In this document: positions 24,750 to 33,830 of the stretch, piece after piece
How the letters are laid out: the number at the start of each line of letters is the position of its first letter
Position numbering within the stretch: the first letter of the stretch is position 1
Origin: Desulfuromonas thiophila
GTDB taxonomy: Bacteria > Desulfobacterota > Desulfuromonadia > Desulfuromonadales > Desulfuromonadaceae
NCBI RefSeq assembly: GCF_900101955.1
Contig: NZ_FNAQ01000002.1
Coordinates: forward strand, 275,576 to 339,575
Direction of reading: 5' to 3'
Length of the DNA: 64,000 bases
The notes under the pieces: model-generated
What the model was told of the DNA's origin: nothing
Database searches by the model: none
The model's input: the letters and a program-made list of their open reading frames with translations, nothing else
Translations under genes and position numbers: made by a program

Positions 24750-25062
24750 GGCAGTCACCAAGAGTGCCGCGGCCCGCAGTGGATGCTGGCGGGGCGGCCG
24801 AAAGAGGCGGTAGTGGCCCGGCAACGTGCCGGGAAAGCCCGTATGCTAGCAAAAGCGCCGCAGAGTGCAAGCAGCTTCGGTGCCACTGACAGGAGTTGCA
24901 AACGCTCCGGCCGGGGCTTTTTCAACGACACCAGCCGAACAGGCGAATTTTGTCTTGCGCACAAAATTGATCCATTGCAGGTCAATGAATTGATTTGGGT
25001 CGCCCAACCATGGGCGCAACAGGCTGTTTTTAACCGTGTCCTAACGAAGGGAGAATCTGCCG

Positions 25063-26037
25063 ATGTCCTGGCCGGAAGGTGTGCTGTTCTGTTACCGTTT
25101 CGACGGCCGTGGCGGCGCCCGGCCCGTGGAGGCTGCGGCATTCGAAGAGGACGCGTCACCGGCCGGTCCACTCTGGCTGCATGCGGACTACACCTGCGCC
25201 GGCCTGTCGGACTGGTTGCAGCAGCGCTTCGGTCTGGCCGATGTGGTGGTCAATGCCCTCTTTGCCGCCGATACCCGGCCACGTGCCAGCCGCATGGGCC
25301 AGGGGGCGCTGGTGACCTTGCGCGGTGTCAATCGCAATCCCGGTGCCGATCCCCTCGATATGATCTCGCTGCGCATCTGGGTCGACAGCCAGTGCATCAT
25401 CACCACCCGGCGTTACCGCTTGCGCTCGGTGGAGCAGGTGCGGCAGGCGCTGGAGGCCGGCTATGGCCCGGAAACGCCCGGCACCTGTCTGCTGATGTTG
25501 GCCGAGCAGCTGACCTGGCATATCAATGAGGTCATCGACGATTTCGAGGACCAGATGGATGCCTTCGAGGAGCGTTCCGCCGCGGCTGAAGACGTTCTGT
25601 TGGGCGGTGAACTGGCTGAAATCCGGCGTCAGGCGGTGCATGTCCGGCGCTATCTCAGCGCCCAGCGCGACGCCCTGGCGCATCTGGCCCTGGCCGAATT
25701 CGGTTTCATTGACAGCCTCGGCCGGCTGGGCTTTGTCGAACTCAACAATACCCTGCAGCGCTATCTGGAGGAGCTTGATCTGGTGCGCGAGCGGGTTGCC
25801 ATCTGCCAGGAACGGTTGCAGGCTCGCCTGGCTGAACAGCTCAATGGCCGTATGTATGTCCTCAATCTGGTGGCAGCCCTGTTTCTGCCGCTGACCTTTC
25901 TGACCGGCCTGCTTGGCGTCAATGTCGCTGGTATTCCGGCGGCTGACCATCCTTGGGCCTTTTCAGCCTTTTGTCTGCTGTTGCTGATCCTCGCCCTGTT
26001 GCTGTTCTTCCTGCTGCGCCGGCGGCGCTGGCTGTAG
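25063..26037 (+). CDS. CorA-family divalent metal transporter, ZntB-like
   Basis: Protein of 324 residues: a cytoplasmic N-terminal domain, a long stalk helix (about 150-260), then two C-terminal membrane helices. The ion-pore motif, GMN in CorA, reads GVNVAGIP here, which is the form seen in ZntB-type zinc transporters. The ATG is preceded by GAAGGGAGA. The final 75 bases overlap the convergent mechanosensitive-channel gene. It stands alone with no regulator nearby. Confidence 0.85.
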   Translation: MSWPEGVLFCYRFDGRGGARPVEAAAFEEDASPAGPLWLHADYTCAGLSDWLQQRFGLADVVVNALFAADTRPRASRMGQGALVTLRGVNRNPGADPLDMISLRIWVDSQCIITTRRYRLRSVEQVRQALEAGYGPETPGTCLLMLAEQLTWHINEVIDDFEDQMDAFEERSAAAEDVLLGGELAEIRRQAVHVRRYLSAQRDALAHLALAEFGFIDSLGRLGFVELNNTLQRYLEELDLVRERVAICQERLQARLAEQLNGRMYVLNLVAALFLPLTFLTGLLGVNVAGIPAADHPWAFSAFCLLLLILALLLFFLLRRRRWL

Positions 26038-28473
26038 GGCGTCCGGTACGGGCGGCGAGCTGCGCCAGGCCTGCAGCAGGCTGCTGTCCACCGAGCGCAG
26101 GTGCAGATCCTGCTGCGGGAAGGGAATCTCGATGCCTTCGGCCGCGAAACGTTTGTAGATGGCGATGCAGACGTCGCTGGGTACCGACAGGACAAAATCG
26201 GGGCTGCTCAGCCACAACCGCAGTTGAAAATCGAGCGAACTGGCGCCAAAGCCGATGAACAGTGCCGAAGGGGCGGGAAATTTCAATACCCGCGGATGGC
26301 GAGCGCCTTCCTCCTGCAGAATCCGCAGAACCTGTTCCAGATCACTGCCGTAGGCCACGCCAATCGGGATCACCACCCGCGCCTGGGTGTTGGAGTAGGT
26401 CAGGTTGGTGACCTGCTGGGCGATCAGGTCACTGTTGGGTACAATGATCTCGGCCTTGTTGAAGGTTTCCACTACCGTTGAGCGCAGTCCGATTTTTTTT
26501 ACCTCCGCCCATTCCTGGTTGAGCACGATCAGGTCACCCTTCTTGATCGGTCGTTCAAACAGCAGAATCAGACCGCTGATGAAATTGTTGACGATGTTTT
26601 GCAGGCCGAAACCGATACCGATACTCAGAGCCCCGGCGATCACGGCAATGTTCTGCAGGTTGACGCCCAGTGTGCCCAGACACAGCAGCAGGCCGACCAG
26701 GATGGTAAGGTAATGCAGCAGGGTCTTGATGGATTCGCGCACGCCGCTATCGAGGAATTTCGGGCCGACCACCTCGACATCGAACAGCGAACGGACCAGC
26801 CAGGAAAAACCACTGGTCAGATAGACGATCAGCACCAGGCTGGCCAGGGTGCCGATGTTGAGATGGTAGTCGCCCAGATGCAGACCCCAGCCGGCGACCC
26901 GTTGCCAGGTTGAGGCGAAGCGGTCGCCCCCGGTCCAGATCTGCACCAGAAAAATCAGGCAGCTGAAGCCGATTACCAGTCGCACCAGTACCTTCAGACG
27001 TTCGCCCAGGGTCGTGCCAAAGCGGCGGAAGAATGGCAGGCTCTGCAGTTTCCGGCGCGCCAGCAGGAAATCAATGGCGCCGCGTACCAGTTTCTGCAGC
27101 ATCACGGCGACCAGCAGGGCAAAGGCGCTTTTGAAACTGATGTCCATCAGCCGCGAGGAAAAGGTGCTGTAGCCACCGATCTGGGCCACCAGCGAAACCA
27201 GCAGCAGTCCCTTGCCGATGCGCAGCCCGGTCATCAGGGGCCAGGGGTCCTTCTGCCGGCGTCCCTGTCGGTACAGCTGGGTCAGCACCAGTAAGCCGCC
27301 GATGGACAGCAAGACGAAATACAGGCGGGTCAGCGTCAGGGGCAGATTGATCACCTGCAGCAGCAGCGACAGCAGGTAACTCGATGCCAGCAGCCAGATC
27401 AGCAGGCGATGACGCCGGGCCGTGACAATGTCGTTAAGCAGGATGCAGGCCGCCAGCAGGGCCAGGACCACCTGGTAGAAACGCCAGACCAGGGTCGGCG
27501 CGCTGTAAAGAAAGCCGAGCGAGACAATGGCGATGAACAGGCCGCTGCTGAAGGGATGGCAGATGAGAAAACGCCAGTCTGAATCCTGCTGCGCCAGATG
27601 CCGGAAGTGGCGAATGAGGGATGCCAGCACCAGCGTGGTGAGGATCTGCAGCAACAGAATCCACCAGCCAGCGCGCAAACTGTCGCGACTTTTCCAGTTC
27701 ACCTGCAGGCTGTTGGTGCGGACCTGTTGCAGCAACTCCGGCGTCAGTTCAGCGTAGAAGTCGCGACTCAGCAGGCTGTTGCTGTTTTTCTTGAAGGTTT
27801 GGGTGCGCAGGGTGCGCAGGGCGCTGTCGAGCTGGCGTACCAGCACCTGGTTGGCGTCGATCAGTTCGGTGGCCTTTTTCTGCAGCGCGATCTTGTCCTG
27901 GCTGACCGTGGTGATGCGCTTGAGTAGTGCCTGGCTCTGGCTGACCACCTCCTTGAATTCGCTTTCCGGGTAGGGTGCGCCGAGCTCGCGCAGCTGTTTG
28001 CGCCACTGCTGCCAGTAGTCGCGCTGTTCATTCCAGTGCCCCCGCAGCTGGTCGAGTTCAGCGGTGCGTTGGGAAACGTTGTCGAACAGCCCGGCCAGTA
28101 CGCGTCGCTGCTCCAGTAACTGGGTGCGCATCTCCAGCAGCTGTTCGTAGCTCCAGCCGGCCGGATCGCCCATGTCGGTCATGCGTTGTTGCAACTGCTC
28201 CTGGCGCTGACGGCTGGCATCGAAGCTGTCAAGCCAACCCTGATGATCGGCCCCTTCCTCTACCCGTTGCAGCGCCTGTCGCGCCTGGTCAAGCAGTTCG
28301 GCGGCGCGCGGCACCACCTCGGCGATGCCGGGCAAGGGTTCTGGAACTGGCGCCACAGGCGCCGCAGTTGCGCCGCTCTCCTGTGCCAGGGCACGAAGAA
28401 CGCTTGTTGGCGCCGCCAGCAACAGCAGAATCAGCAGGGCAAAGAGGGCAGGACGGGGGGCGATATGGGGCAT
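25963..28473 (-). CDS. Large MscS-family mechanosensitive channel (MscK/YbiO-like)
   Basis: Inner-membrane channel of 836 residues that opens under membrane tension. A signal peptide (about 1-30) is followed by a long periplasmic coiled-coil region (about 50-260, Glu/Gln/Arg-rich), several additional transmembrane helices (270-520), and the conserved MscS core. In the core, the pore helix GALSIGIGFGLQNIVNNFISGLI carries the Gly/Ala packing pattern, and the beta domain begins near RPIKKGDLIVL. The C-terminal tail is Gln-rich. The start at 28473 was chosen because AAGGAG lies 7 bases upstream. The 3' end overlaps the convergent zntB-like gene. Confidence 0.9.
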   Translation of the reverse strand: MPHIAPRPALFALLILLLLAAPTSVLRALAQESGATAAPVAPVPEPLPGIAEVVPRAAELLDQARQALQRVEEGADHQGWLDSFDASRQRQEQLQQRMTDMGDPAGWSYEQLLEMRTQLLEQRRVLAGLFDNVSQRTAELDQLRGHWNEQRDYWQQWRKQLRELGAPYPESEFKEVVSQSQALLKRITTVSQDKIALQKKATELIDANQVLVRQLDSALRTLRTQTFKKNSNSLLSRDFYAELTPELLQQVRTNSLQVNWKSRDSLRAGWWILLLQILTTLVLASLIRHFRHLAQQDSDWRFLICHPFSSGLFIAIVSLGFLYSAPTLVWRFYQVVLALLAACILLNDIVTARRHRLLIWLLASSYLLSLLLQVINLPLTLTRLYFVLLSIGGLLVLTQLYRQGRRQKDPWPLMTGLRIGKGLLLVSLVAQIGGYSTFSSRLMDISFKSAFALLVAVMLQKLVRGAIDFLLARRKLQSLPFFRRFGTTLGERLKVLVRLVIGFSCLIFLVQIWTGGDRFASTWQRVAGWGLHLGDYHLNIGTLASLVLIVYLTSGFSWLVRSLFDVEVVGPKFLDSGVRESIKTLLHYLTILVGLLLCLGTLGVNLQNIAVIAGALSIGIGFGLQNIVNNFISGLILLFERPIKKGDLIVLNQEWAEVKKIGLRSTVVETFNKAEIIVPNSDLIAQQVTNLTYSNTQARVVIPIGVAYGSDLEQVLRILQEEGARHPRVLKFPAPSALFIGFGASSLDFQLRLWLSSPDFVLSVPSDVCIAIYKRFAAEGIEIPFPQQDLHLRSVDSSLLQAWRSSPPVPDALQPAPPAQQEEQQQGEDQQQQTKG

Positions 28474-28606
28474 GCGGACTCCTTGGCAGGTCAGACCGGA
28501 CACGGCTACTGCTGAGACTTGTCCGGCAATGGCAGGATGGAGGTTTTGCGATCAGTCTAACCGATCCGGTCCCGCCGTGCAAAGAGGGGTGCCGATACGG
28601 CAGAGG

Positions 28607-28645
28607 CAAAAAAGCCCCCCTGCATCTGCCAATGCAGGGGGGCTT
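28607..28645 (-). terminator. Intrinsic terminator after the mtrB-like gene
   Basis: Perfect 14-base arms (28612-28625 and 28632-28645) around a six-base loop, followed on the minus strand by a T-run. It lies about 60 bases past the mtrB-like stop and would end the mtrAB transcript. Confidence 0.92.
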
Positions 28646-28704
28646 AGGCGTCCAGGGGAGGCAAAATCCCGGAAGCCATTCAGGGTTGAAGGGTTTTTTG
28701 CGGT

Positions 28705-31137
28705 CTAGAAGTGGTAGCTCAAAGAGCTGTTCAGCAGGTAGAGTTCACCGTCGTAGTCGTCGCCCAGATAGGCTTCGCCATCTTCAACCCAGCGGTACAG
28801 GGCGTTGATTCCCAGGCTCAAGGCCTCGGAAATGCGGTACTGGGCGCCCAGGGACAGGTCCAGTGTCTCGTACTGCAGTTCCGAATAGGTATCGGAGCCA
28901 CTGTAGTCAAGGTAGCTCGTCATGATGGTCTGGGTGTACGGCAGCTGGAGAGCTTCACCATAGACCGCGACGTCGACGAAGTTCTGATAAATGATATTGT
29001 CGCCAAAGTTCGGTGTGCCGAGGCGGGCATCGGCCTTGGTGGCGGTCATATCGCCGGTCAGGGTCAGCTTGTCGGTTGCCTGGAAGGTGGTTGACAGATA
29101 GAGCACCTGCGCTGTGCTGTCATAGTCGACATCGTCGTAAACCGAGGCGATCTGCTCGCCCATGCTTTCCGAGAAGCAACCGACATAGACGGCAGTGGCG
29201 TAGGTACTGCGGGTCTGGCTCTGCTGGTAATTGTAACCCAGGCTGAGGGTCCATTTCTCTGTTGGCATCAGGAACAGGCTGATACCCGTCGACCAGCTCT
29301 GGCGCTGCCAGTCGTTGTCGGCCTGATTGTTGTCTTCAAAGCCATACTGGCCGTTGAGACTGAGGGAGAAGCTGTCCGCCGGTGCCCAGGTGCCACTGGC
29401 TTTGATCAGATGGCTGTTTTCCGCCACATTGCTGCCAGAGGTGGTGCGGTTGCCGCTGCGGAGAATCTGATAAAATGCCGAGTTGGTCATCATGGTATCG
29501 ATGGGGGTTTCGATCAGCGCGCCGTCTTGCAGGATGGTCCAGCCGCTGGTGCGCAGATCGTTGTACCCCAGCCCATTGGCATAGCTGAAGGGCGTGTCGG
29601 CGTTTTCATAGCTGTATTTGGCGTGCAGGTTGATCTGACTGGTCGGCCGACCGGTCAGGCTCAGCTCCACCTTGTGATAAAGGGTGGTTTCGTCTTCAAG
29701 ATAGCCCTCGTCCAGCAGGTCGGTGCTGTCGTATTCCTTGAAGGTGTCGTTGTCGCGATCAACCACCTTGTAGGTGTAGGCGCCGGTCAGGCTGTAGCCA
29801 CTGTTGATGAAGTAGGAGGCTTCCACCCCGGTTTCAAGAACATCGCGGCTTAACGACGAGGGCCGGGTATAGTTGAAATAGGAAACCGGTACCGTGCCCA
29901 GGCCATTGCTGTCGAAGGTGATGGTAGTATTGTTGCTGTAGCCGGTCAGATCAACGTAGAGGCTGTCGCCGTCGATTTTGTAATGCTTGCCGTAGGCTTT
30001 CAGGCGCAGATGGGGGATGCTGCGATTGGTCAGGCTGAAGAACAGGGTGTCGGCGTCGTATTCCAGATCGCTGTAATTATTGCGGGTTGTCGCACTGACG
30101 TAGCTGCCGTACAGGGTGGTGTCGAGATCGGCGTCATAGCGCAGTTTGACCGTGTCGAGCTTTTTCTCGCTGTCGGCGGTGATGCCGATTTCCTGCCAGT
30201 CGTTTTCAAACAGTTCGCGTGACATGAAGGTGTTGGTGTAGCTGCCCTTGACAATCGTATCGTACCAGTAGGCGTTGTCGACCAGGCCCTGATGGGCGTA
30301 ATCGTCGCTGCGGTTGTCAAAGGTGCGCTCGGTATGAAAATAGCTGGCGGTCAGGCCGCCTTTTTTGAAGGTGGCGCCAATACTGACGTCTTCGGTGACC
30401 TGGTCAATCTTCTGGCCGACGGCCACGGTATGGCAGGGAGTGCACTGGCCGGTCATCAGCGTGGCCTGTTTCCAGCCATGCTTTTCATCGCGGGAAAAAC
30501 GCACCTCCGGCACCAGATTGGGGAACGCCGGCAGTTGCAGCTGGGCGCTGGCCTTGTGCTGGCGTCGTTCGATCAGATAATCGCGGCCTTGGTCGAGATC
30601 GTTGAAGGTGGCGGTCTGCAGCCCTTCAAGGCCGATAGCGCCATTCTCCATCATCATGGGCACGGCATTCGCGGCGATGACGCCGTTATAGATATCGTAA
30701 TCCGGGTCGACGGGCGCGCCGGTGCCGTTCCAGTGCTCGATGCTCTGGGGAAAGGCATTGGTCGTGCCCTTCATTTTGTGGTCTTTTTCCTCGAACAGCA
30801 GATCATGGCGCAGGCGGTGGATAAAGCTCTGATAGTCATAGCTGCCGCGCAGGACGCGACGCAGGTCGAGTTGGGCCGAGGCTTCGTGATCCTCTTCGTC
30901 GGTGTAGCGACCGGCCAGCTCGACACCGATGCCCTGGGAACGGACATTCAGATCGAGCGCGCCGCCAACGGAGGAATCGGTGGATTCATATTCGGCTGTC
31001 TTATTGCGGCTGTCATCGGTGCTGACGCCAGTGTAGCCCAGTTCCAGCGTGCCGTTGGCCGTATCGGCGGCGCCGGCCAGTCCGGCCCAGCTCAGCAGCA
31101 GGACAAGCAGCAGGATACCCAGTTTTTTCGTTGTCAT
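28705..31137 (-). CDS. mtrB: MtrB/PioB-family outer-membrane beta-barrel with an internal CXXCH motif
   Basis: Outer-membrane porin of 810 residues of the MtrB/PioB decahaem-associated family. It sheaths an MtrA-type cytochrome so that electrons can cross the outer membrane. A signal peptide is cleaved at about residue 23 (GLAGA). The rest alternates aromatic and polar residues as in a large barrel and ends with Phe (LLNSSLSYHF). Unusually it contains a complete haem-c attachment motif, CTPCH, at residues 231-235, whereas classical MtrB has only a CXXC near its N-terminus. The 19-base gap from the cytochrome gene upstream shows an operon. Which electron acceptor is reduced cannot be read from sequence. 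Confidence 0.85.
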   Translation of the reverse strand: MTTKKLGILLLVLLLSWAGLAGAADTANGTLELGYTGVSTDDSRNKTAEYESTDSSVGGALDLNVRSQGIGVELAGRYTDEEDHEASAQLDLRRVLRGSYDYQSFIHRLRHDLLFEEKDHKMKGTTNAFPQSIEHWNGTGAPVDPDYDIYNGVIAANAVPMMMENGAIGLEGLQTATFNDLDQGRDYLIERRQHKASAQLQLPAFPNLVPEVRFSRDEKHGWKQATLMTGQCTPCHTVAVGQKIDQVTEDVSIGATFKKGGLTASYFHTERTFDNRSDDYAHQGLVDNAYWYDTIVKGSYTNTFMSRELFENDWQEIGITADSEKKLDTVKLRYDADLDTTLYGSYVSATTRNNYSDLEYDADTLFFSLTNRSIPHLRLKAYGKHYKIDGDSLYVDLTGYSNNTTITFDSNGLGTVPVSYFNYTRPSSLSRDVLETGVEASYFINSGYSLTGAYTYKVVDRDNDTFKEYDSTDLLDEGYLEDETTLYHKVELSLTGRPTSQINLHAKYSYENADTPFSYANGLGYNDLRTSGWTILQDGALIETPIDTMMTNSAFYQILRSGNRTTSGSNVAENSHLIKASGTWAPADSFSLSLNGQYGFEDNNQADNDWQRQSWSTGISLFLMPTEKWTLSLGYNYQQSQTRSTYATAVYVGCFSESMGEQIASVYDDVDYDSTAQVLYLSTTFQATDKLTLTGDMTATKADARLGTPNFGDNIIYQNFVDVAVYGEALQLPYTQTIMTSYLDYSGSDTYSELQYETLDLSLGAQYRISEALSLGINALYRWVEDGEAYLGDDYDGELYLLNSSLSYHF

Positions 31138-31156
31138 GGCAGAACCTCCTTCACGC

Positions 31157-32185
31157 TTATCGGGTCAGGCGGCTGCCGCCGCCGGGAGTGTACAGAGAGG
31201 GGAGATCCGAGCCGTGAACACTGGGGTGACACTGGCTGCAGCGCGTCATCATGGCCATCTGCATGGCATGTTTGTCATCAATGCCGTTGTTGTTGATGGT
31301 GTTCAGGGTCGTCTGTGCTCCGGCGACGCCATCAGCGGCATAGCGGGCCAGTTTTTCCATGTCGGGACGGAAGTTGGTGTGGAAATGCAGTTCATGGCAT
31401 TGCAGACACAGGAAGGGTTCATTCTGTTTGAGCAGGTTGTCCGCCACGCTGCCATGCGGGCTGTGACAGATGGTGCAGTCCTCGGTGACCGGGGCATGTT
31501 CAAAAGCGAAGGGGCCGGCCTGATCCATGTGGCAGGTCAGGCAGAGTTCGCTTTTGCGTTCGTCGGTGCGCAGTAACGGGCGGGTCTGGCTGCCGTGCGG
31601 GTTGTGGCAGTCATTGCAGCTCATCTTGCCCTCTTTTACCGGGTGATGGTTCGGCAGGTGCAGCTGGGCCTTCACGTTCTGGTGGCAGCTGAGGCAAAGC
31701 TCTTCCTGCGGTTTGCTCAGCAGCCCCTTGGTGTTGCTGTGAATGCTGTGGCAGTCGGTACAGCTCAGTCCCTGGCCGGCATGAATCGAGTGACGCCATT
31801 CCATGGTGTCGCCGGCGGTGTGGCAGCTTTGGCAGATGGCGGAGGATTGCAGGGCGTCCAGTTTGCCGAATTGCAGGATGCAGTTGGGGTTGCCCGTTTC
31901 GACGTGTCGGCTGGCCGGGCCATGGCAGGCCTCGCAGCCGCGAGCCTCAATGCCATTGGCTTCATATTCAAAGTCGGCCAACAGGCTGTGGACATTGTGG
32001 CTGAACTGTTCGCCGGGTGCTTCGTGGCATTCGCAGCAGCTGTCGTTGCCGACCAGTTCGGCTTCCGCCGGAATCGGCAGAATGGCATTGAGAGGGGTTC
32101 TTGGCTGCGAACAGGCGCAAAGCGCCGTAATCAGCGCCAGGCCCGCCCCCGCCAAAACCAGTCGGGGTTTCCAGGGATTGTGCAT
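31157..32185 (-). CDS. mtrA: Decahaem c-type cytochrome, MtrA/DmsE-like lipoprotein
   Basis: Cytochrome of 342 residues with ten CXXCH motifs (CCECH, CEACH, CQSCH, CTDCH, CLSCH, CNDCH, CLTCH, CTICH, CLQCH, CSQCH), the MtrA/DmsE count. The signal peptide ends in LCAC, a possible lipobox with the acylated Cys at residue 25. Lipid-anchored MtrA forms are known in this lineage, but soluble export is possible. It should sit inside the barrel encoded downstream and pass electrons from the periplasm outward. No MtrC-like surface cytochrome follows. AAGGAG precedes the ATG. A short palindrome lies 36-52 bases upstream of the start. Confidence 0.9.
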   Translation of the reverse strand: MHNPWKPRLVLAGAGLALITALCACSQPRTPLNAILPIPAEAELVGNDSCCECHEAPGEQFSHNVHSLLADFEYEANGIEARGCEACHGPASRHVETGNPNCILQFGKLDALQSSAICQSCHTAGDTMEWRHSIHAGQGLSCTDCHSIHSNTKGLLSKPQEELCLSCHQNVKAQLHLPNHHPVKEGKMSCNDCHNPHGSQTRPLLRTDERKSELCLTCHMDQAGPFAFEHAPVTEDCTICHSPHGSVADNLLKQNEPFLCLQCHELHFHTNFRPDMEKLARYAADGVAGAQTTLNTINNNGIDDKHAMQMAMMTRCSQCHPSVHGSDLPSLYTPGGGSRLTR

Positions 32186-32220
32186 AGTAGACTCCTTTTC
32201 CTGAAGATAGGGGTTTTAAC

Positions 32221-32237
32221 CATAGGGTTATCCTATG
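32221..32237. promoter_or_regulatory. Palindrome upstream of mtrA, possible operator
   Basis: CATAGG, five bases, CCTATG: a perfect six-base inverted repeat centred about 44 bases upstream of the mtrA start. A related ACCCTAT half-site occurs about 25 bases farther out. Binding protein unknown. Confidence 0.35.
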
Positions 32238-32413
32238 ATTAGCTGTGGCAGCGGTTGCTACCCTATCCTTGCCATGGTATTGAAGTCCAATATGTAATTC
32301 AGATTTTAAACCGATATTGCATTGATATCTTTTATCTTTTTATAAGGAAAACTTCCATCAGTATAAGCTTTGCTTATCATGCTGGTTGCTGTCGCTGAAA
32401 AAGCCGCTTTCCC

Positions 32414-32429
32414 GGCCCGCAAGCGGGCC
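32414..32429 (+). terminator. GC hairpin followed by short T-run, possible attenuator
   Basis: GGCCCGC and GCGGGCC arms with a two-base loop, then ATCTTTT. On the plus strand it lies about 85 bases upstream of the glycosyltransferase start with no plus-strand gene before it, so it could attenuate that gene. The two-base loop makes the stem tight, so the arms may open by one pair. Confidence 0.35.
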
Positions 32430-32514
32430 ATCTTTTGATCCGCCTGGCTGGTTTTTTTAATATCTCCCATTTATGATTCCGATTCTGTTGAGCCTATCGG
32501 AGGAGGGGGAAGCG

Positions 32515-33801
32515 ATGCGCATTCTGCATCTGATCAGCCAGGTTCCGGCCGCCACCGGCAGTGGCATTTATTTGCAGGCGGCTCTGTGCCATGCCCGCCG
32601 CGCTGGCCATGAAAATTTTCTGCTGGCCGGGGTGTCAGAAGAATTTGCCGGCAGTCTGTGGCACGACAGCCTGGCTTGTCAGGGACACCGCTTCGTGCAT
32701 TTCGGGCGTGATCTGCCCCATGCGGTGGTGGGCATGAGCGATGTCATGCCTTATGCCAGTTGTCGTTTCTGTGATCTGTCCGCGGCAGAGCTGCAGCGTT
32801 ACGAAGCCTGTTTCGCCGATTGTCTGCAACGGGTGGTCAGTCAATGGCGGCCCGATCTGATTCATGCCCAGCACCTGTGGCTGGTGACAGCACTGGCCTG
32901 CCGGTTGTTTCCGCAGCTGCCGATCGTGGCCAGTTGCCATGGCACCGATCTGCGTCAGTTGCAGCTGTGTCCACACCTGGCCGACCGGGTAATTGCCGGT
33001 TGCCGTGCCCTGCGGCGGGTCTATGCGCTGCATCCGGATCAGCAGCTGGAGATAGCCGGGCGCTATGGCATTGCGGCCCAACGGATTGAGCTGGTGGGTT
33101 CCGGCTACAATGAGCAGCTGTTTTATCTGCCTGATCAGCCTCGGCCGGTTGGCCCGCTTCAGCTGGTTTATGCCGGCAAGCTCAGCCGCGCCAAGGGGGT
33201 GCCCTGGCTGTTGCGGGCGTTGCTGGGGCTGCCGCAAGGGGACTGGCAGCTGCATCTGGCCGGTGACGGCCAGGGCGAGGAAAAGGCGGAGATTCTGCAG
33301 CTGGTGGCCCAGCGGCCGCAACAGCTGTGCTGGCACGGTGCCATCCGTCAGGCGCAACTGGCGCAACTGTTGCGATCCAGCCACCTGTGCCTGTTGCCGT
33401 CACTCTATGAGGGGCTGCCGCTGATCCTGCTGGAAGCGCTGGCTTGTGGCTGTCATGTGCTGACAACCGAGCTGCCGGGAACCCGCGCCCTGTTTGCTGG
33501 CGTGGCTGATGAGCGGATTGAACGCATTCGTCTGCCGTTGTTGGAAGGCGTCGACCGGCCGGCCGCCGCGGCCGAGGACGATTTCATCGCGGCGCTACAG
33601 ACGGGACTGCAACGTCAGCTGCAGTTGCTGCGGGCGGCTGACGCTGCGGCACGACCGCAGCTGTCGGCGGAAATCTCTGTGGTGCTGGAGCGTTATCGCT
33701 GGGAGACAACCTTTCGGCGGATGGAACAGGGCTATTGGGCGGCCTTGGCCGAGCCGCCTGGCGGGGGTTTTTGCGGTCTTGCTGGTGGTGACGGGGAGTA
33801 G
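32515..33801 (+). CDS. Glycosyltransferase family 4 (GT-B)
   Basis: Protein of 428 residues with the two-Rossmann GT-B layout. The N-terminal half contains a Gly-rich start (SGIYLQAA) and CHGTDLR. The C-terminal half contains LVYAGKLSRAKGVPWL and the donor-binding EX7E-type segment SLYEGLPLILLEALACG. It likely transfers a sugar from a nucleotide-sugar to a lipid or polysaccharide; donor and acceptor are unknown. The start at 32515 lies after a strong GGAGGAGGGGG site and removes a 14-residue upstream extension. It stands alone beside mtrAB, not in a polysaccharide cluster. Confidence 0.85.
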   Translation: MRILHLISQVPAATGSGIYLQAALCHARRAGHENFLLAGVSEEFAGSLWHDSLACQGHRFVHFGRDLPHAVVGMSDVMPYASCRFCDLSAAELQRYEACFADCLQRVVSQWRPDLIHAQHLWLVTALACRLFPQLPIVASCHGTDLRQLQLCPHLADRVIAGCRALRRVYALHPDQQLEIAGRYGIAAQRIELVGSGYNEQLFYLPDQPRPVGPLQLVYAGKLSRAKGVPWLLRALLGLPQGDWQLHLAGDGQGEEKAEILQLVAQRPQQLCWHGAIRQAQLAQLLRSSHLCLLPSLYEGLPLILLEALACGCHVLTTELPGTRALFAGVADERIERIRLPLLEGVDRPAAAAEDDFIAALQTGLQRQLQLLRAADAAARPQLSAEISVVLERYRWETTFRRMEQGYWAALAEPPGGGFCGLAGGDGE

Positions 33802-33830
33802 CAGCGTTTGTTATCTGGACAAGCGGTGAG

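Larger units (their letters stand above)
32186..32514. other. Divergent control region between mtrAB and a glycosyltransferase
   Basis: AT-rich intergenic region with no ORF worth reporting. It holds a CATAGG/CCTATG palindrome (32221-32237) near the mtrA side and a GC-rich hairpin (32414-32429) on the glycosyltransferase side. I searched for a GEMM c-di-GMP riboswitch, common before cytochrome genes in this lineage, and saw no convincing core. Confidence 0.5.

Noticed and set aside
32186..32514. Possible GEMM (c-di-GMP) riboswitch before mtrA
   Set aside because: A GCAAAGC-like string occurs near 32365, but the conserved flanking stems and tetraloop-receptor are missing.
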